A stretch of DNA of 64,000 bases. Source: Filosporella fistucella (taxonomy: Eukaryota; Ascomycota; Leotiomycetes; Helotiales). The position numbers and the translations under genes are program-made. Location: positions 124,001-188,000 of the forward strand of contig JAQJZZ010000018.1 in NCBI GenBank assembly GCA_030077755.1, given 5' to 3'. The notes below the pieces were generated by a model. That model saw nothing but the letters and a program-made list of their open reading frames with translations. It did not search any database and had not been told where the DNA came from. Below are positions 12,442-22,662 of the stretch, in pieces. Numbering within the stretch: the first letter of the stretch is position 1; every line of letters begins with the position of its first letter.

Positions 12442-13980
12442 TCAAGAACTTGAGAAATGTCCTTGATCCTTCGCTGACCCAGCATATACAATAGTGATGT
12501 TCCCATATCCACGACTACTTCTTCGAGTATCGGTGCTCTTTACTGTCGTTATCGTTCTTTGACTATTGTAACGATTTATTCTTTGCCATGATTTGGATAA
12601 CGTGAAACGCGATGCGTTATCTGAAGCCAAGGGAACAGATGGAACGGGTGGTGGTGGATAGTTCGGGCAAGGTGGTGGAGGTGGTGGAAGTGCTTCGATG
12701 CAAGCAGCATCACTTGTGCTGTATGATTGAAGAGTTCCGATTGTTGGCACAGTTGATATTTCGAGGTTCAGGGCCGTGGAGAAGAATGTCGGGAAAAGAG
12801 TCCGAAGTAGAGGGCGAATCGTGGCAAGTCCAGCTGCTAAAAGAGCGACCCCAGGCTCAACTGTTGACCATATTGCGACTATTGCAGTATTAGTGCCAAA
12901 TCAGAGAAGGAAAATGTAGGTATGAGCTTACTTCCAAGTGTATCCCCTGTGGCTTTCATTAGTAAACTTACTAAAAGCTGGGAAAGGTCACTTACAGAGA
13001 AAATCAGGTATCTGGGTAATGTGCTGGATCACACTGAGTCTCACCAACGTTGAAGTACTAGCACTGTAGCAAATCCTTAGCCAAGATGACATATGTGACG
13101 CGAGAAACTCACATTGCTCCAAGTGCCAAAATGAAAATCATCATAACTTTGGTGCCCCAACCCATTTTTGCATTCCAAAGAAGAGCGATAGGAAGAAGTC
13201 CCAACGTCCAATCTGTTGAAGCGCTGAGGATAGAATGTAGATACGTTCCCCACACGATGACTGCATCTGGTAGGCAACTTCCTTGGTATGTCATCGGTGT
13301 GGCGTACCGCATCCATATATAAGGTACTGGCACACATTGAGCAACGACACATCCGAAGTAAGCTATCCCAAACACAATACAAGCCCCCATAACGACCTTT
13401 ACAAGCAAGATCTGCCAACGCTGTATCATGATGCGAAGATAGAAGACTTGAAAGATTGTCAGAGAGAAAAAGAGAGCTAATGGTTTAATGCCATGGAGAA
13501 CTCACCTCCAACCGCTAGTTTGATGACAGTAGTGGTCATAACATATGCCCATTCGCAAAAATACCAATACTGTTTCATTGTCAGAAATTTGAGTAGCTGC
13601 AGTTACATGTTCCACCTACTCGAACCCCCATTATGACATTGTATTCGGAAAGATCTTTATGGTGTTGACCAGTGCCATAATGCAGACCAGTGAATACAAA
13701 TCCGATGTACATTGTATACAGAATCTAGCTCCTGTTAATAAGTCACACTGATATATTTGCGAAGAACACATACAAGCCCAACAGCCATGAGCCAGTCATC
13801 CAAACATAGCTTATTAACTACAAATTTGCGGACGTAAAACCGGAGAGAAACTCCCACAAAAGCGGCTACATAACAGCAGACGGCAACAATTTTGAGGCGA
13901 TACCCATGGTTCTCGGCAGCCATCCCGATATCACAGTAATTATCAAAACTCAAGCCCTTATGTGCGAAATGGTGGGGCAA
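12442..13980 (-). CDS. PTH11-like integral membrane protein, fungal rhodopsin-fold domain
   Basis: Predicted seven-helix plasma-membrane protein of the fungal rhodopsin-fold family (PTH11-like GPCR candidates). At least six short GT-AG introns are needed. The protein starts at MPHHFAHKG (13980). Family landmarks appear in order: LDDWLM after helix 2, YWYFCEWAYV, an LRIMIQRWQILL helix, DWTLGLLPIALLWN, and the IAIWSTVEPGVALLAAGLATIRPL segment near the last helix. The cytoplasmic tail is about 110 residues long and has a proline run (six consecutive prolines, then four) followed by a Ser/Thr/Arg-rich end. The loop cysteines and VPYIWMRY segment fit the family. The CFEM domain found at the N-terminus of some PTH11 proteins is absent. 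The ligand is unknown; a role in surface or nutrient sensing is a family-level inference. Confidence 0.85.
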
Positions 13981-15667
13981 GACATTGACATGGACTTTTC
14001 GGAGAATATGTCAAGAGGGTGTATATCACGGAGAAATATTGCAAAGGTGGAGAAACAGATATGGATTTTGGAAGGAGGGGGCACGAACAGGTTTATTACC
14101 GATTTCAGATGCCATCCATGGTCAAACAGTCCGGTGTTCTTCCCAAGAGTAGCGCACGCAGGGACATCTGAACGCAGGAAAATCTCTCAAAATAACACGT
14201 ACATTTTGACAGCAGAAACGTTAATGCACCAAGAATTTACTTAAAATGCATCTTTTGCACTTGTAGGATGTGGGAAAAGTCCATCCGAGGTTCTATTATT
14301 CTTGTTGCAGAGTAGGCATGCTTGCTACTGCACGCACAAACAAGCTTGTAGAACCGTTGAAGATCCCGGGGAGGGCGATTTCAGTTCAACATTAGGTTCA
14401 TGCTCCGCATGATAATGATCGAGAATCCTCAAAGCCCAATTAAGAGCGTTTGAAGTGTGTTTAGCTTCAGCGCCAACGATCGTCCCGCATACGCTCAGAT
14501 GTTATAGTTTATCGGATTTGACGGAGATCACTCCGAGCAAGGAAAATCAAGGACACGCTCGAGACGCTCAGACTTGGGATCTGAGCAAGGTTAGTAGAGA
14601 CGAGAGTATTTGGAAGAAATAAGTGGTCATAGATGTTGCTGTGATGCTATGAGAGAAGAAGATCTGTTGAAGTGTATTCTACCCCAAAATTACAAGCGTG
14701 GCAGGCTAGTTTATAACAGGGAAAACCCCCGACGAGAAAAATTTAAAACTTCGACGTTTAACTTCAATAAGTTCGAATACGGGAAAGGAAACGAGCTATA
14801 GCAGGCAATTGAATCCATGATTCTACAGGACTGTGCATCTAGGATGATATGACCCTCAAGGAACTCATATATCACATGACCGCGGGGAAGATCTTCTCAC
14901 GTGACTGCAAACATTGCTGACCTGGGTTTTTGCATACCATGGGTAGGTAGTCGTCAAACGCGGTATCACGCGGACATCTATACACACGAAGCATAAATCC
15001 AACCTGAGCCTTAAAAGGTCCACATTTCAATCCAGAAAGACACCATCTTCAATCAAAAGTAAAGTGCCCGCTCACTCATATGAATGTATGCACTTTTGAC
15101 ATTCATATGCAATCATTCTGCCTGAAAATCTTCGTCCAAGTGGATAATCTGGAAATTTTGAAACTCATTCAGCCCTTAAGCCCGGCGTACATAGTAGCGA
15201 GGTGCATAACAACCTCCACACTCCGATGTTTGCATGGTAAGATGAGTGAAGGTTGCAAATGCCTTGTTGTGCTTCATGTGACTTGCTGGGTTCCACCAAC
15301 AGCAGATTCTATCACTGGTTGCAGAGCGAGCATAACCTCCACATAAAATAGCAGCCGAAAGAATGGTTATTGGATCGAACCAATGAGCGAGCTCGCATAG
15401 ATTGGATAATTGATCGCTGTGCAACTTTGGAATTTCGACATGAGAGAATTGCGCACCGCATGGAACGTGCCTGTTGTGGCTTGATAGAAACTTTTTGGCT
15501 TCCAAACCAATGCTACACAGAAATAAGGCTAAGATGGAAGATGCCTGATCATGACATCAATGGCACTCCCCTTTGTTGAAATTTCCTAGTGCACTAATTT
15601 CCCCTTATTAGAACATTTTGAACCTCTTCGACTCCGCGCTTACAGAAAGAAACACAAATTTTTGATA
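13981..15667. other. Intergenic, nothing coding recognised
   Basis: About 1.7 kb between the start of the PTH11-like gene and the end of the NACHT gene. Several 60-110-codon frames exist on both strands, but none has motifs or consistent splicing. The one structured element is a 10-bp inverted repeat (15077-15086 with 15100-15109). Confidence 0.4.
15077..15109. repeat. 10-bp inverted repeat
   Basis: CATATGAATG at 15077-15086 is repeated as its exact reverse complement CATTCATATG at 15100-15109, with a 13-base spacer. It lies in an intergenic stretch. It could be a protein-binding dyad or a chance palindrome; no neighbouring promoter ties it to a gene. Confidence 0.4.
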
Positions 15668-18600
15668 TCAAGATGTACCATTCCCATTCAGCATGGCTTG
15701 AATCGACATTGATGCACCAGTATCTTGAGAAGGTTGAGAAGGCTGAGGGGTGGATATCCCACTGTGTTCTGCTGTAGCGATTCCGCTGCTGGCATTTCGT
15801 AGTTTCGGGCCACTGATACTATGGTATCAGTATTGTTCGACTAGAGGTACCATCACTTACTGTCGAGACTTGTAGTGTCGTTGTAGAAGATCATCACGAC
15901 AAAAACGACGACCACATCCTTCATAGGCGCATGTGAATTTCGGCTCGCCATGGCTGAGCTGGTGTCGCCTGTGAAAGGTCAGTGGCGTTCAGAAACATAT
16001 CAAGGGTTACAAACCTAAGCCCCTCAGCTCGAGTATATACCTACTGAGATCAGTGAATCAAAGTTGAAATCAACTTCTGGACTTACCTTGGGACAGATAT
16101 TGCAATTATGAACTGGCTTGCCTTTTTTTGCTCTACTTTCTCGTATACGACTTCGTCTCTCTGCAGCTTTCTCCCTCACAATTTCCTCTTCTGGCTCTGA
16201 ATCTTGAGGGGGTGGGGAAGGCGTTGCGACCCGTGGCGTTGGTGGTTGCTCAGGGATCGCTGCAGGAATGATTTCGGGAACTGGTTCTGGCTCAGGAACC
16301 ACTTCTGGAGTCACCGGAGGTGGAACCACAACTTCCTCAACCTCCTCCTCTACCTCTTCCCCCTCCTCCTCCTCTTCTTCCTCCTCTTCCTCATCTTCGA
16401 CCACGAGTTCATCTCTCGTTGCTTCAAACTCAGGTAAAGGGGCGTCTTCAGGTAGGGGATGCCACTTTTTATTGTGTCTATTTAGACCGGTCTTGCTCAT
16501 GAAGCCCCTAGCAAAATCTTTACACGACGGATCTGCGCAGCGAAAAGGTTTGGCATGCACCTTTTCGTGTTCGTCACGCTCCACAGCAGATTTGAAACCA
16601 TCAGAGTATCGTGGACATTCGCGATAGCGACAAATGAAGGCGGAATCAAGATAGACTTCTTTGAATCTTATCAAATCTTGCTCTGAAACTCCTGGAGGCA
16701 GTCTGTCCGACCCAATTTCAGCGAAGGAGCACACAATGGCTTGATATTGTTGGCTTATTTCCGTGAAACGAGTCGGATCATGTTTTAGTTGTTCAGCTTT
16801 GAGATCTAGGCAAGTCAGCGACCGATTTGTGTGAGTGAAATATGAACCTCTATACTTTCGGGCATCTGGTAAATGTATTTTTCCTGTGACAAAAACTTCC
16901 GGAACGTCAGAATATCAAGTCCCATTTCTCGAGCTTGGGGCATGTCAGATAATTCCTCCAGCTGGGAGTTTATGGCATCGGCTGATGTGGTGTCGTCAAT
17001 TTTCATCGATCTTGCGCCGTCTCCTGGGGAATTTTTCCAGAATAACACCTCTAATTCTGGAAGGGAGTCGACTAGGTGGTCATCTACTACATGATCTTCG
17101 CATTTCATATACTGAAGGAAATGCTGAAACCAGAATTCATTCGCGTAATGATGTAGACCATGCAAACCTCGAATTACACGAAGATTTGCCTCCTCAGGTC
17201 GGATATCCTGGTCGATGAAACAGCAGCTCGACTTCATGTATTTCATACAAGAGAGGGCGATTCCGTACTGAGCTTTGTGGTATTCAAGAAAAGGTCCACT
17301 GTCCTCATGAAGAATATATCTACAAAATTACTTAGCTTTGATTTCTCTTTCCGACTGAATAATTACTCTTTTGCGGAATAATGTACGAAGTCAACCGTGT
17401 TTGTCTCCCGAACCTCTTCAATCAGAGGTTTGCATAGTTCCAAGAAGTCGTTATTAGTCAATATCGTCTGTGCGTTTAACTCTGGTGCCGGACCCTGAAG
17501 GACTATTCCATCTCTAATTTCATATACCTTTAGAGGTCGGAATGAGCATGATAGCCATTGCAAAATCTGGGTAGCCTTCTCGTCACGTTGCCTTATTTGG
17601 TCGAGAATGCGACCATATCTGATTTAAACATCAGTCAGAGAAACTGCCAACCTCTGGAAGATATCTCACGCCCGGTCCAGTCCCTGCGGCAAACTTTCAA
17701 CGGCATCTAAAAGCTCTTGAGGGCTATGGCAATTATATAGTCCCTGCATGACAAGTCGCACCCAAAGGAACATTCCTGATGATCATGTCATTGAAGTTTG
17801 TGATTATTTCAGAAAGTACTTACTGTCAGATTTCTCAACGATTCGACGCTCGATGTGGTCAATCAAACTATTCTCAAATCTTTCTCGAAAGTCTTTCAGG
17901 CTAGCATGAACATACAATTCGACGTCCCGTTTCACATCGACTGCCTGGTCTTTCAAGGATATTATGGGTTTGGCCCCAAGAGTTTTAATGATCAGTGGAT
18001 TTTCTCTGTTGGAGAAAAGAACCTTGCAGATTCCGCTTTGTGCTTTTGACATGTTTAAGAGCTCTGTTAATATTTGTCTCTGGTCAATTTTTGGATATTC
18101 ATCCAGACCATCGATTATGACTCGAACAGGATGTGGTATCAGTTGCAAAAGTTCGGGCAGCAAGCTTCTCAAACGAGCATTACTTATGCCGGATCCTTTG
18201 TTAGCATAGTTTTCGGCGATATATGGAGCAAGATCATGGTGAGCATCCAAAAACTGGGCTGCAATACTGCGTAACACGTCGGTCAAGAGGGTCTTGTTTA
18301 TAGTGTAACTATCACAGATGTGATATGCAGTCGTGTAACCCCCTTCATTTCGTAATTGATCGATGATGTAAGTACTCAAGATGGTTTTGCCTATACCAAA
18401 GATTCAATACATGTACATCGTTTATGGGAATCAAATTACCTGCCCCCGGGATGCCTTTCACCCACAGAATTGGATCTCCGTGACCATGGGCATCATCCTT
18501 CCATGCCTTGAAGATTGAGTTGTTGAAAACCCATTGGCATGTTCCTTTCTGCCTTTTGGAAGACAATCTTTCCAATTCGTTGTCGTGTCCAGCATCTACT

Positions 18601-19440
18601 GCTTTAAGCCAAGCCCTGGCATCTTGTAGAGCTAGAGATTTGATTTGATTCTCGTGTTTCACCATTGCCGCTTCGCTTTGGATGCGCCACTGTCGTGCTT
18701 CTGCCACATCAATAGTCACTACTTCTTTCATTAGAAGATCCTGGTGATACTGTAAGCTTTTCAAAATGCCTTCGAACCGGAACTGAAAATTCTTCCAGAA
18801 GATGTCGAATAATAAATGCCAAGATCGACGCCGGAAGAATTTGTATGCTCGCCGATGAAATTCCAGAATATCCGAGTAGATGTGTGCGAGAATGACCTGA
18901 AAGTTTTTGTCCTTCCCGAAGACTTTCTGAAGTCTCTGGAATTGAGGCATAGCATCACCTATACGGCCATATGCATCAGCGAGCTGGTCGAATATACTCG
19001 TGAATTCATCTGCAAGCTGGCAATCACATCAGCAAATGCATGTGAGGCATGGCAAGATACACGTACCTGAAGCATTAGCTTAATTGGAGCCTGCCAAGAC
19101 GTCAGCATATATGCGAAGACAAAGTAAGGTCGAGTTATACCCATGCATATGGCAAATAAGGAGTTCCATTACAGAGTACTTCGATCACTTTCGAGTATTT
19201 CCCTAGTCCATCCAAGAAAGGTTGGATACGGCGTACATTTCGAAGGGCCTTTCTGTTTCTTTGTGCATCCTGAACCTCCTCCACTGACTTCAACACATCC
19301 TCAAATTTGATATCCGGAAACGCTGTTGCGTCTGTGGCCGTCAGCGAATCTTTTAAAGTCGTGTAAGCCTTTTTAAAAATCTGATCTGCAGCATCGATTA
19401 AAACAGTTCCCATTTTCTCGGTTTGGTTGGTTCTGTTCAA
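15668..19440 (-). CDS. NACHT-type STAND protein with C2H2 zinc fingers
   Basis: Predicted NLR-like signal-transduction ATPase of about 1,050 residues with around ten introns. Residues ~60-220 match the helical N-terminal region common in fungal NACHT proteins (GKYSKVIEVLCNGTPYLP, then an APIKLMLQ exon). The NACHT domain has Walker A GIPGAGKT, split by an intron near 18400, Walker B VRVIIDGLDEY, and the family's MFLWVRLVMQGL helix. No ANK, WD40 or TPR repeats follow. Instead there is a helical region, two C2H2-like fingers (16480-16640), a run of more than ten glutamates, a Pro/Glu-rich linker, and two more C2H2 fingers. The last finger's second histidine is supplied only by removing a 48-bp GTAAGT intron (15813-15860), which extends the gene past an apparent TAA at 15857 to the TGA at 15668. 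The start may be 19440 or 19413. Function is unknown; heterokaryon incompatibility or innate-immune-like roles are inference. Confidence 0.85.
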
Positions 19441-20124
19441 GATAGGCAGGGGTATGATATCTGAACAACAGAAAAGGTTGGAAGATAAGAACAGAGGAAA
19501 GAATCAACACCCGACAACAAATGGCTCTATCTGAACACAATGTTTGCTCAGCCTTGCTGAGCCGCCTTGCTGCACGCCTAACTGTGCATGTCTACGGTAG
19601 AGCACAGCACTTTGACCGCAGAAAGTGCTGTGCTCTGTCGCAGCCTTCACATGACGCCGAATGCATACTTAATGTTGAACATCAAATTTAGAAGATGATT
19701 GAGATCCCATATCCAAGATGGACTACGAGAATCGAGGAAATGTTGGAATGAAGGTCGAAATAAACTCTCGTCAGGGGAGTGGTGCTATACCATAAATGGA
19801 AAAGTGCATAGAACTGTCACGTGCTTCTCCCTTTCCACGTGGAGGGTCCTCGTTCAAAGTGCACTCTAAATGATATGAATCTCATCGAACAAGGATTGTA
19901 ACTCGTGTTTTGAGTGTCTCAAAATATATGACAATTGGAAAAGTGATGTCACCAGAGCACCTCGTGAATTCAATGGCCCAAGCGGATCAATTGCCATTCT
20001 GGGAGGACCCCACATGTTCTAACAGCTATGTAAACTTGACGACTTCATGTTATCTGCATGTTTTGATTTCTTTATTTCACCTTGCTCAGTCTCCATCTGA
20101 CTTTAAGTTTCCCTCTCTGTTCAG
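19441..20124. promoter_or_regulatory. Shared upstream region between divergent genes
   Basis: This 684-bp stretch separates the divergent NACHT gene (minus) and NmrA-like gene (plus), so it must hold both promoters. It contains a perfect 15-bp inverted repeat, listed separately. A pyrimidine-rich tract with CT-rich words lies just before the NmrA-like start, as is common upstream of fungal genes. Confidence 0.5.
19599..19636. repeat. Perfect 15-bp inverted repeat (hairpin or operator candidate)
   Basis: AGAGCACAGCACTTT at 19599-19613 pairs base for base with AAAGTGCTGTGCTCT at 19622-19636, across an 8-base loop. It lies about 160 bp upstream of the NACHT start codon, in the intergenic region shared with the NmrA-like gene. 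Possibilities are a transcription-factor dyad, a small hairpin or a mobile-element end. Confidence 0.7.
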
Positions 20125-21243
20125 ATGTCAAAGTTAATATGTATCGTCGGTGTAACAGGCAATCAGGGAGGATCCGTAGCACAACGATTCCTTCGGGACC
20201 CCACTTACCGGATTCGGGGCCTCACTCGTGATCCTTCATCACCTGCTGCCCAAAAACTTGCATCACAGGGAGTTGAGATTGTGAAAGCAGATTTGAATGA
20301 TGTTGAAACTTTGATTCCAGCCTTCAAAGGAGCGAATCTCGTCTTTAGCGTTACGAATTATTGGGAACCATTCTTTCGACCCGATTGTCCTGCCGCAGCG
20401 GAAGCCAAGGGAATCACCTGTCGAAAATACGCATATGATGTTGAATACCAGCACGGAAAGAATATCGCTGATGCCGGGGCAACTACAGTGGATACGCTGG
20501 ATGAGAATGGATTCATTGCGTCAACTTTGAGCCATGCTGGGAAGTGCAGTAAAGGACAGTTCAAAGAGTTGTACCACTTCGATTCGAACGCAGATATCTT
20601 TCCGTATTACGTGAAAGAGAAATATCCAAAGCTCGAGAAGAAGATGAGTTTCGTTCAGACTGGGTATTTCATGAGCAGTTACAAACTTGCACCTGATGCA
20701 TATCTTGGAAAGGTAAGTCTTAGCGATAATATCATCGATTTAGCTGACAGCCTCCAAGATGCCAGACGGAAGTTTCCAAATGAGTTTCCCCACAGATCCG
20801 CATGCCGATATTCCTCATCTCGACGTCAACGCTGATACAGGAAGCTTCGTCTACGCCGTTTCCAAGCTCCCGCCAGGGAAGAGCTACATGTGTGCAGGAA
20901 CGACGTGTAGCTGGACAGAATACATACGAGTATGGAGCAAAATCACTAAAGCTCCTGTAAAGTATGAACAGATCACTTTAGAGCAGATGATTGATGCAAT
21001 TCCAGACAAACCTTTTGGGAGAGAAGTGGGAGATATGTTTTCGTACTCTTCTGATCCAGGATATGATGGAGGAGACAAGTCGCTGCTGATGGCGGAGGAT
21101 ATTCGTAAGGTATGTATGAGTATAGCGAGAGTCCAGAATATAAGTTAGATTGACAAATTTTCTAGCTGGGAATAGATTGTCCAATGACAACACTCGAGGA
21201 ATTCATGCGCAAGGAGGATTGGACATCAATACTCGCGAGATAA
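20125..21243 (+). CDS. NmrA-like NAD(P)-binding family protein
   Basis: Predicted cytosolic Rossmann-fold protein of the NmrA-like atypical short-chain dehydrogenase family (redox sensor or regulatory role, or an isoflavone-reductase-like enzyme). Exons 20125-20712, 20759-21109 and 21166-21243 join in phase 0 through 46- and 56-bp introns to give 338 residues, normal for the family. The nucleotide-binding GVTGNQGGSV motif (GxxGxxG) is at residues 9-18, followed by RGLTRDP, which commonly helps select the phosphate of NADP(H). The VFSVTNYWEPF strand-loop is typical of the family. The conserved Tyr/Lys catalytic pair of classical SDRs is not evident, which fits a sensor or atypical reductase. 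It diverges from the NACHT gene. Confidence 0.9.
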
Positions 21244-21369
21244 TCTACACATAGAAGCTCAACGGAAATGCAAGACATCAATAGAACTCTAGATTGTCGA
21301 CATCTCTGACGTCCGTCACTGCGTGCCGAGACACAACCTGTAACGAGACAGATCCATAGTGTACTAACC

Positions 21370-21702
21370 ACAACTTTGTTCTTAGCAGATCTATAAATTT
21401 GTACTTAAAATATTAATTTCTTTAACTATTCCCTCCTAAGGAAGCTTTTTAGCAAGAAGTAACTATAGTTAATTATATTATATAAAGCCGGGCTCGCCAT
21501 ATTTCCTTAGCCACTACTTTTAAGCCCCGTGACGTTAGAATATCGCGCGTGTAGCGCAATAGCATGTTTCTCGAACGTACTACTACTAACTTAAGTTCTC
21601 TCTTCTCTATCCAATACATCCCTTTAGTTTATAAGATGTTCTTTACTTTCGCTCATAATCCAGGTAGCATATAGCTAGTTCTAGCTCTAGCTTATCCCAT
21701 GA
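21370..21702. repeat. AT-rich, repeat-like patch
   Basis: AT-rich sequence without open frames between the 3' ends of the NmrA-like and GNAT genes. Its texture resembles the block at 1-880 (TAATTATATTATATAAAG, TTAAG words). It probably marks an old repeat insertion; no terminal structure was recognised. Confidence 0.35.
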
Positions 21703-22257
21703 TCACTCACTCACCAAAGTCGTTATATCTTCCCACCCATACGCCACCTCTTCTAGATTAGCGTCCGCTATAACCATTATCTTCCTCGCCACTTCCTTAC
21801 CTCCTAAGTGCTTATAAAACCCGCTCGCCCCCTCGTTCCTCTCCAACCCCCAAACAATTACACTCTTACATCCCTCCCTACCAAGCCTCTCCGCCATCGC
21901 TCTCACTAACGCTTTCCCAATTCCCTTCCCTTGCACGCGTCCTAAGAGATAAATAGCCCAGATTTCCCCATCAAAACTTCTACCCTTAGTCTTAGGGAAA
22001 TAAACAAGATCGCTCGTTATCCCACCACTAATGAACCCACAGATTTCTCCATCTAAGAGAGCTACAAATACAAGAGACTTGGGGGCTGTAAGAATAGATA
22101 TCCATGATGCTTCGCGTGCGCTAATATCAAGCTCGGAGTCGAGTTTGGAGTCTGGGATCATGCCGCGGTAGGTCTCTTGCCGAGCGGTGATGTGGACCCC
22201 AGCTATGGCTCCTGCGTCTGGGAGCGCTGCCTGTCGAATGATGAGATTCATGCTCAT
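21703..22257 (-). CDS. GNAT-family N-acetyltransferase
   Basis: Intronless 184-residue protein matching a single GNAT domain from end to end. It likely transfers acetyl from acetyl-CoA to an amine of an unknown small molecule or protein N-terminus. The acetyl-CoA-binding motif A reads VQGKGIGKALV (Q-x-x-G-x-G), preceded by the beta-strand IWAIYLLGR. Motif B follows (VIVWGLERNEGASGFYKHLGG), with the NxxAxxFY-like arrangement of the family. The N-terminal RQAALPDAGAIAGVH is the usual first strand-helix. The layout resembles bacterial RimI/phosphinothricin-acetyltransferase-type enzymes. The gene has no introns, and its 3' end abuts AT-rich repeat-like DNA, so transfer from bacteria is possible but unproven. 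Confidence 0.87.
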   Translation of the reverse strand: MSMNLIIRQAALPDAGAIAGVHITARQETYRGMIPDSKLDSELDISAREASWISILTAPKSLVFVALLDGEICGFISGGITSDLVYFPKTKGRSFDGEIWAIYLLGRVQGKGIGKALVRAMAERLGREGCKSVIVWGLERNEGASGFYKHLGGKEVARKIMVIADANLEEVAYGWEDITTLVSE

Positions 22258-22662
22258 TGCTTTTAGACAGAACTTGGATATAGCTTTGTGGGTGGTCGAA
22301 CTTTTGCCTTGTAGTGAAGTTGATATCGAATGTGCGGATATTATGAGGTGAGGTTGTCGAAAGGATAAGAGGGATTATGGAAGAATAGGGTCCTTGCTCG
22401 CTTAATTGAAGCTGGTATTAGCCTGTGTGGCGGCATCATAGGTATGATAGGGCACGCCGTAACCGCTACAAAAGTGGTAATAGCATTTTTGCATTATAAT
22501 CAGCTTATCCACATACATCTAGAAACCCCTTTCGAGACGGTAAAGCCTTTTCATTCCTACCTAGAACGCCAGAAAAATCGCCTCTACTCCACGAAATTTC
22601 TATACCCAATAACCAATATCCAAAAAGTTCTATTCCCCTTTCACTCGCCTTTTGTCACACCA
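22258..22662. other. Short intergenic stretch
   Basis: It holds the upstream region of the GNAT gene and the 3' flank of the long low-complexity gene ending at 22663. A 153-codon plus-strand frame crossing 22444-22905 overlaps that gene antisense and has no recognisable domain, so it is not called. Confidence 0.4.

Noticed and set aside
15857..15859. TAA as the end of the NACHT gene
   Set aside because: It lies inside a good GTAAGT...CAG intron; splicing completes the zinc finger and continues a coding-like tail.
16204..16627. Open plus-strand frames rich in Ser or Pro
   Set aside because: They are antisense to the glutamate-rich linker of the NACHT gene; the GAG/GAA repeats read as Ser, Leu or Pro runs on the other strand.
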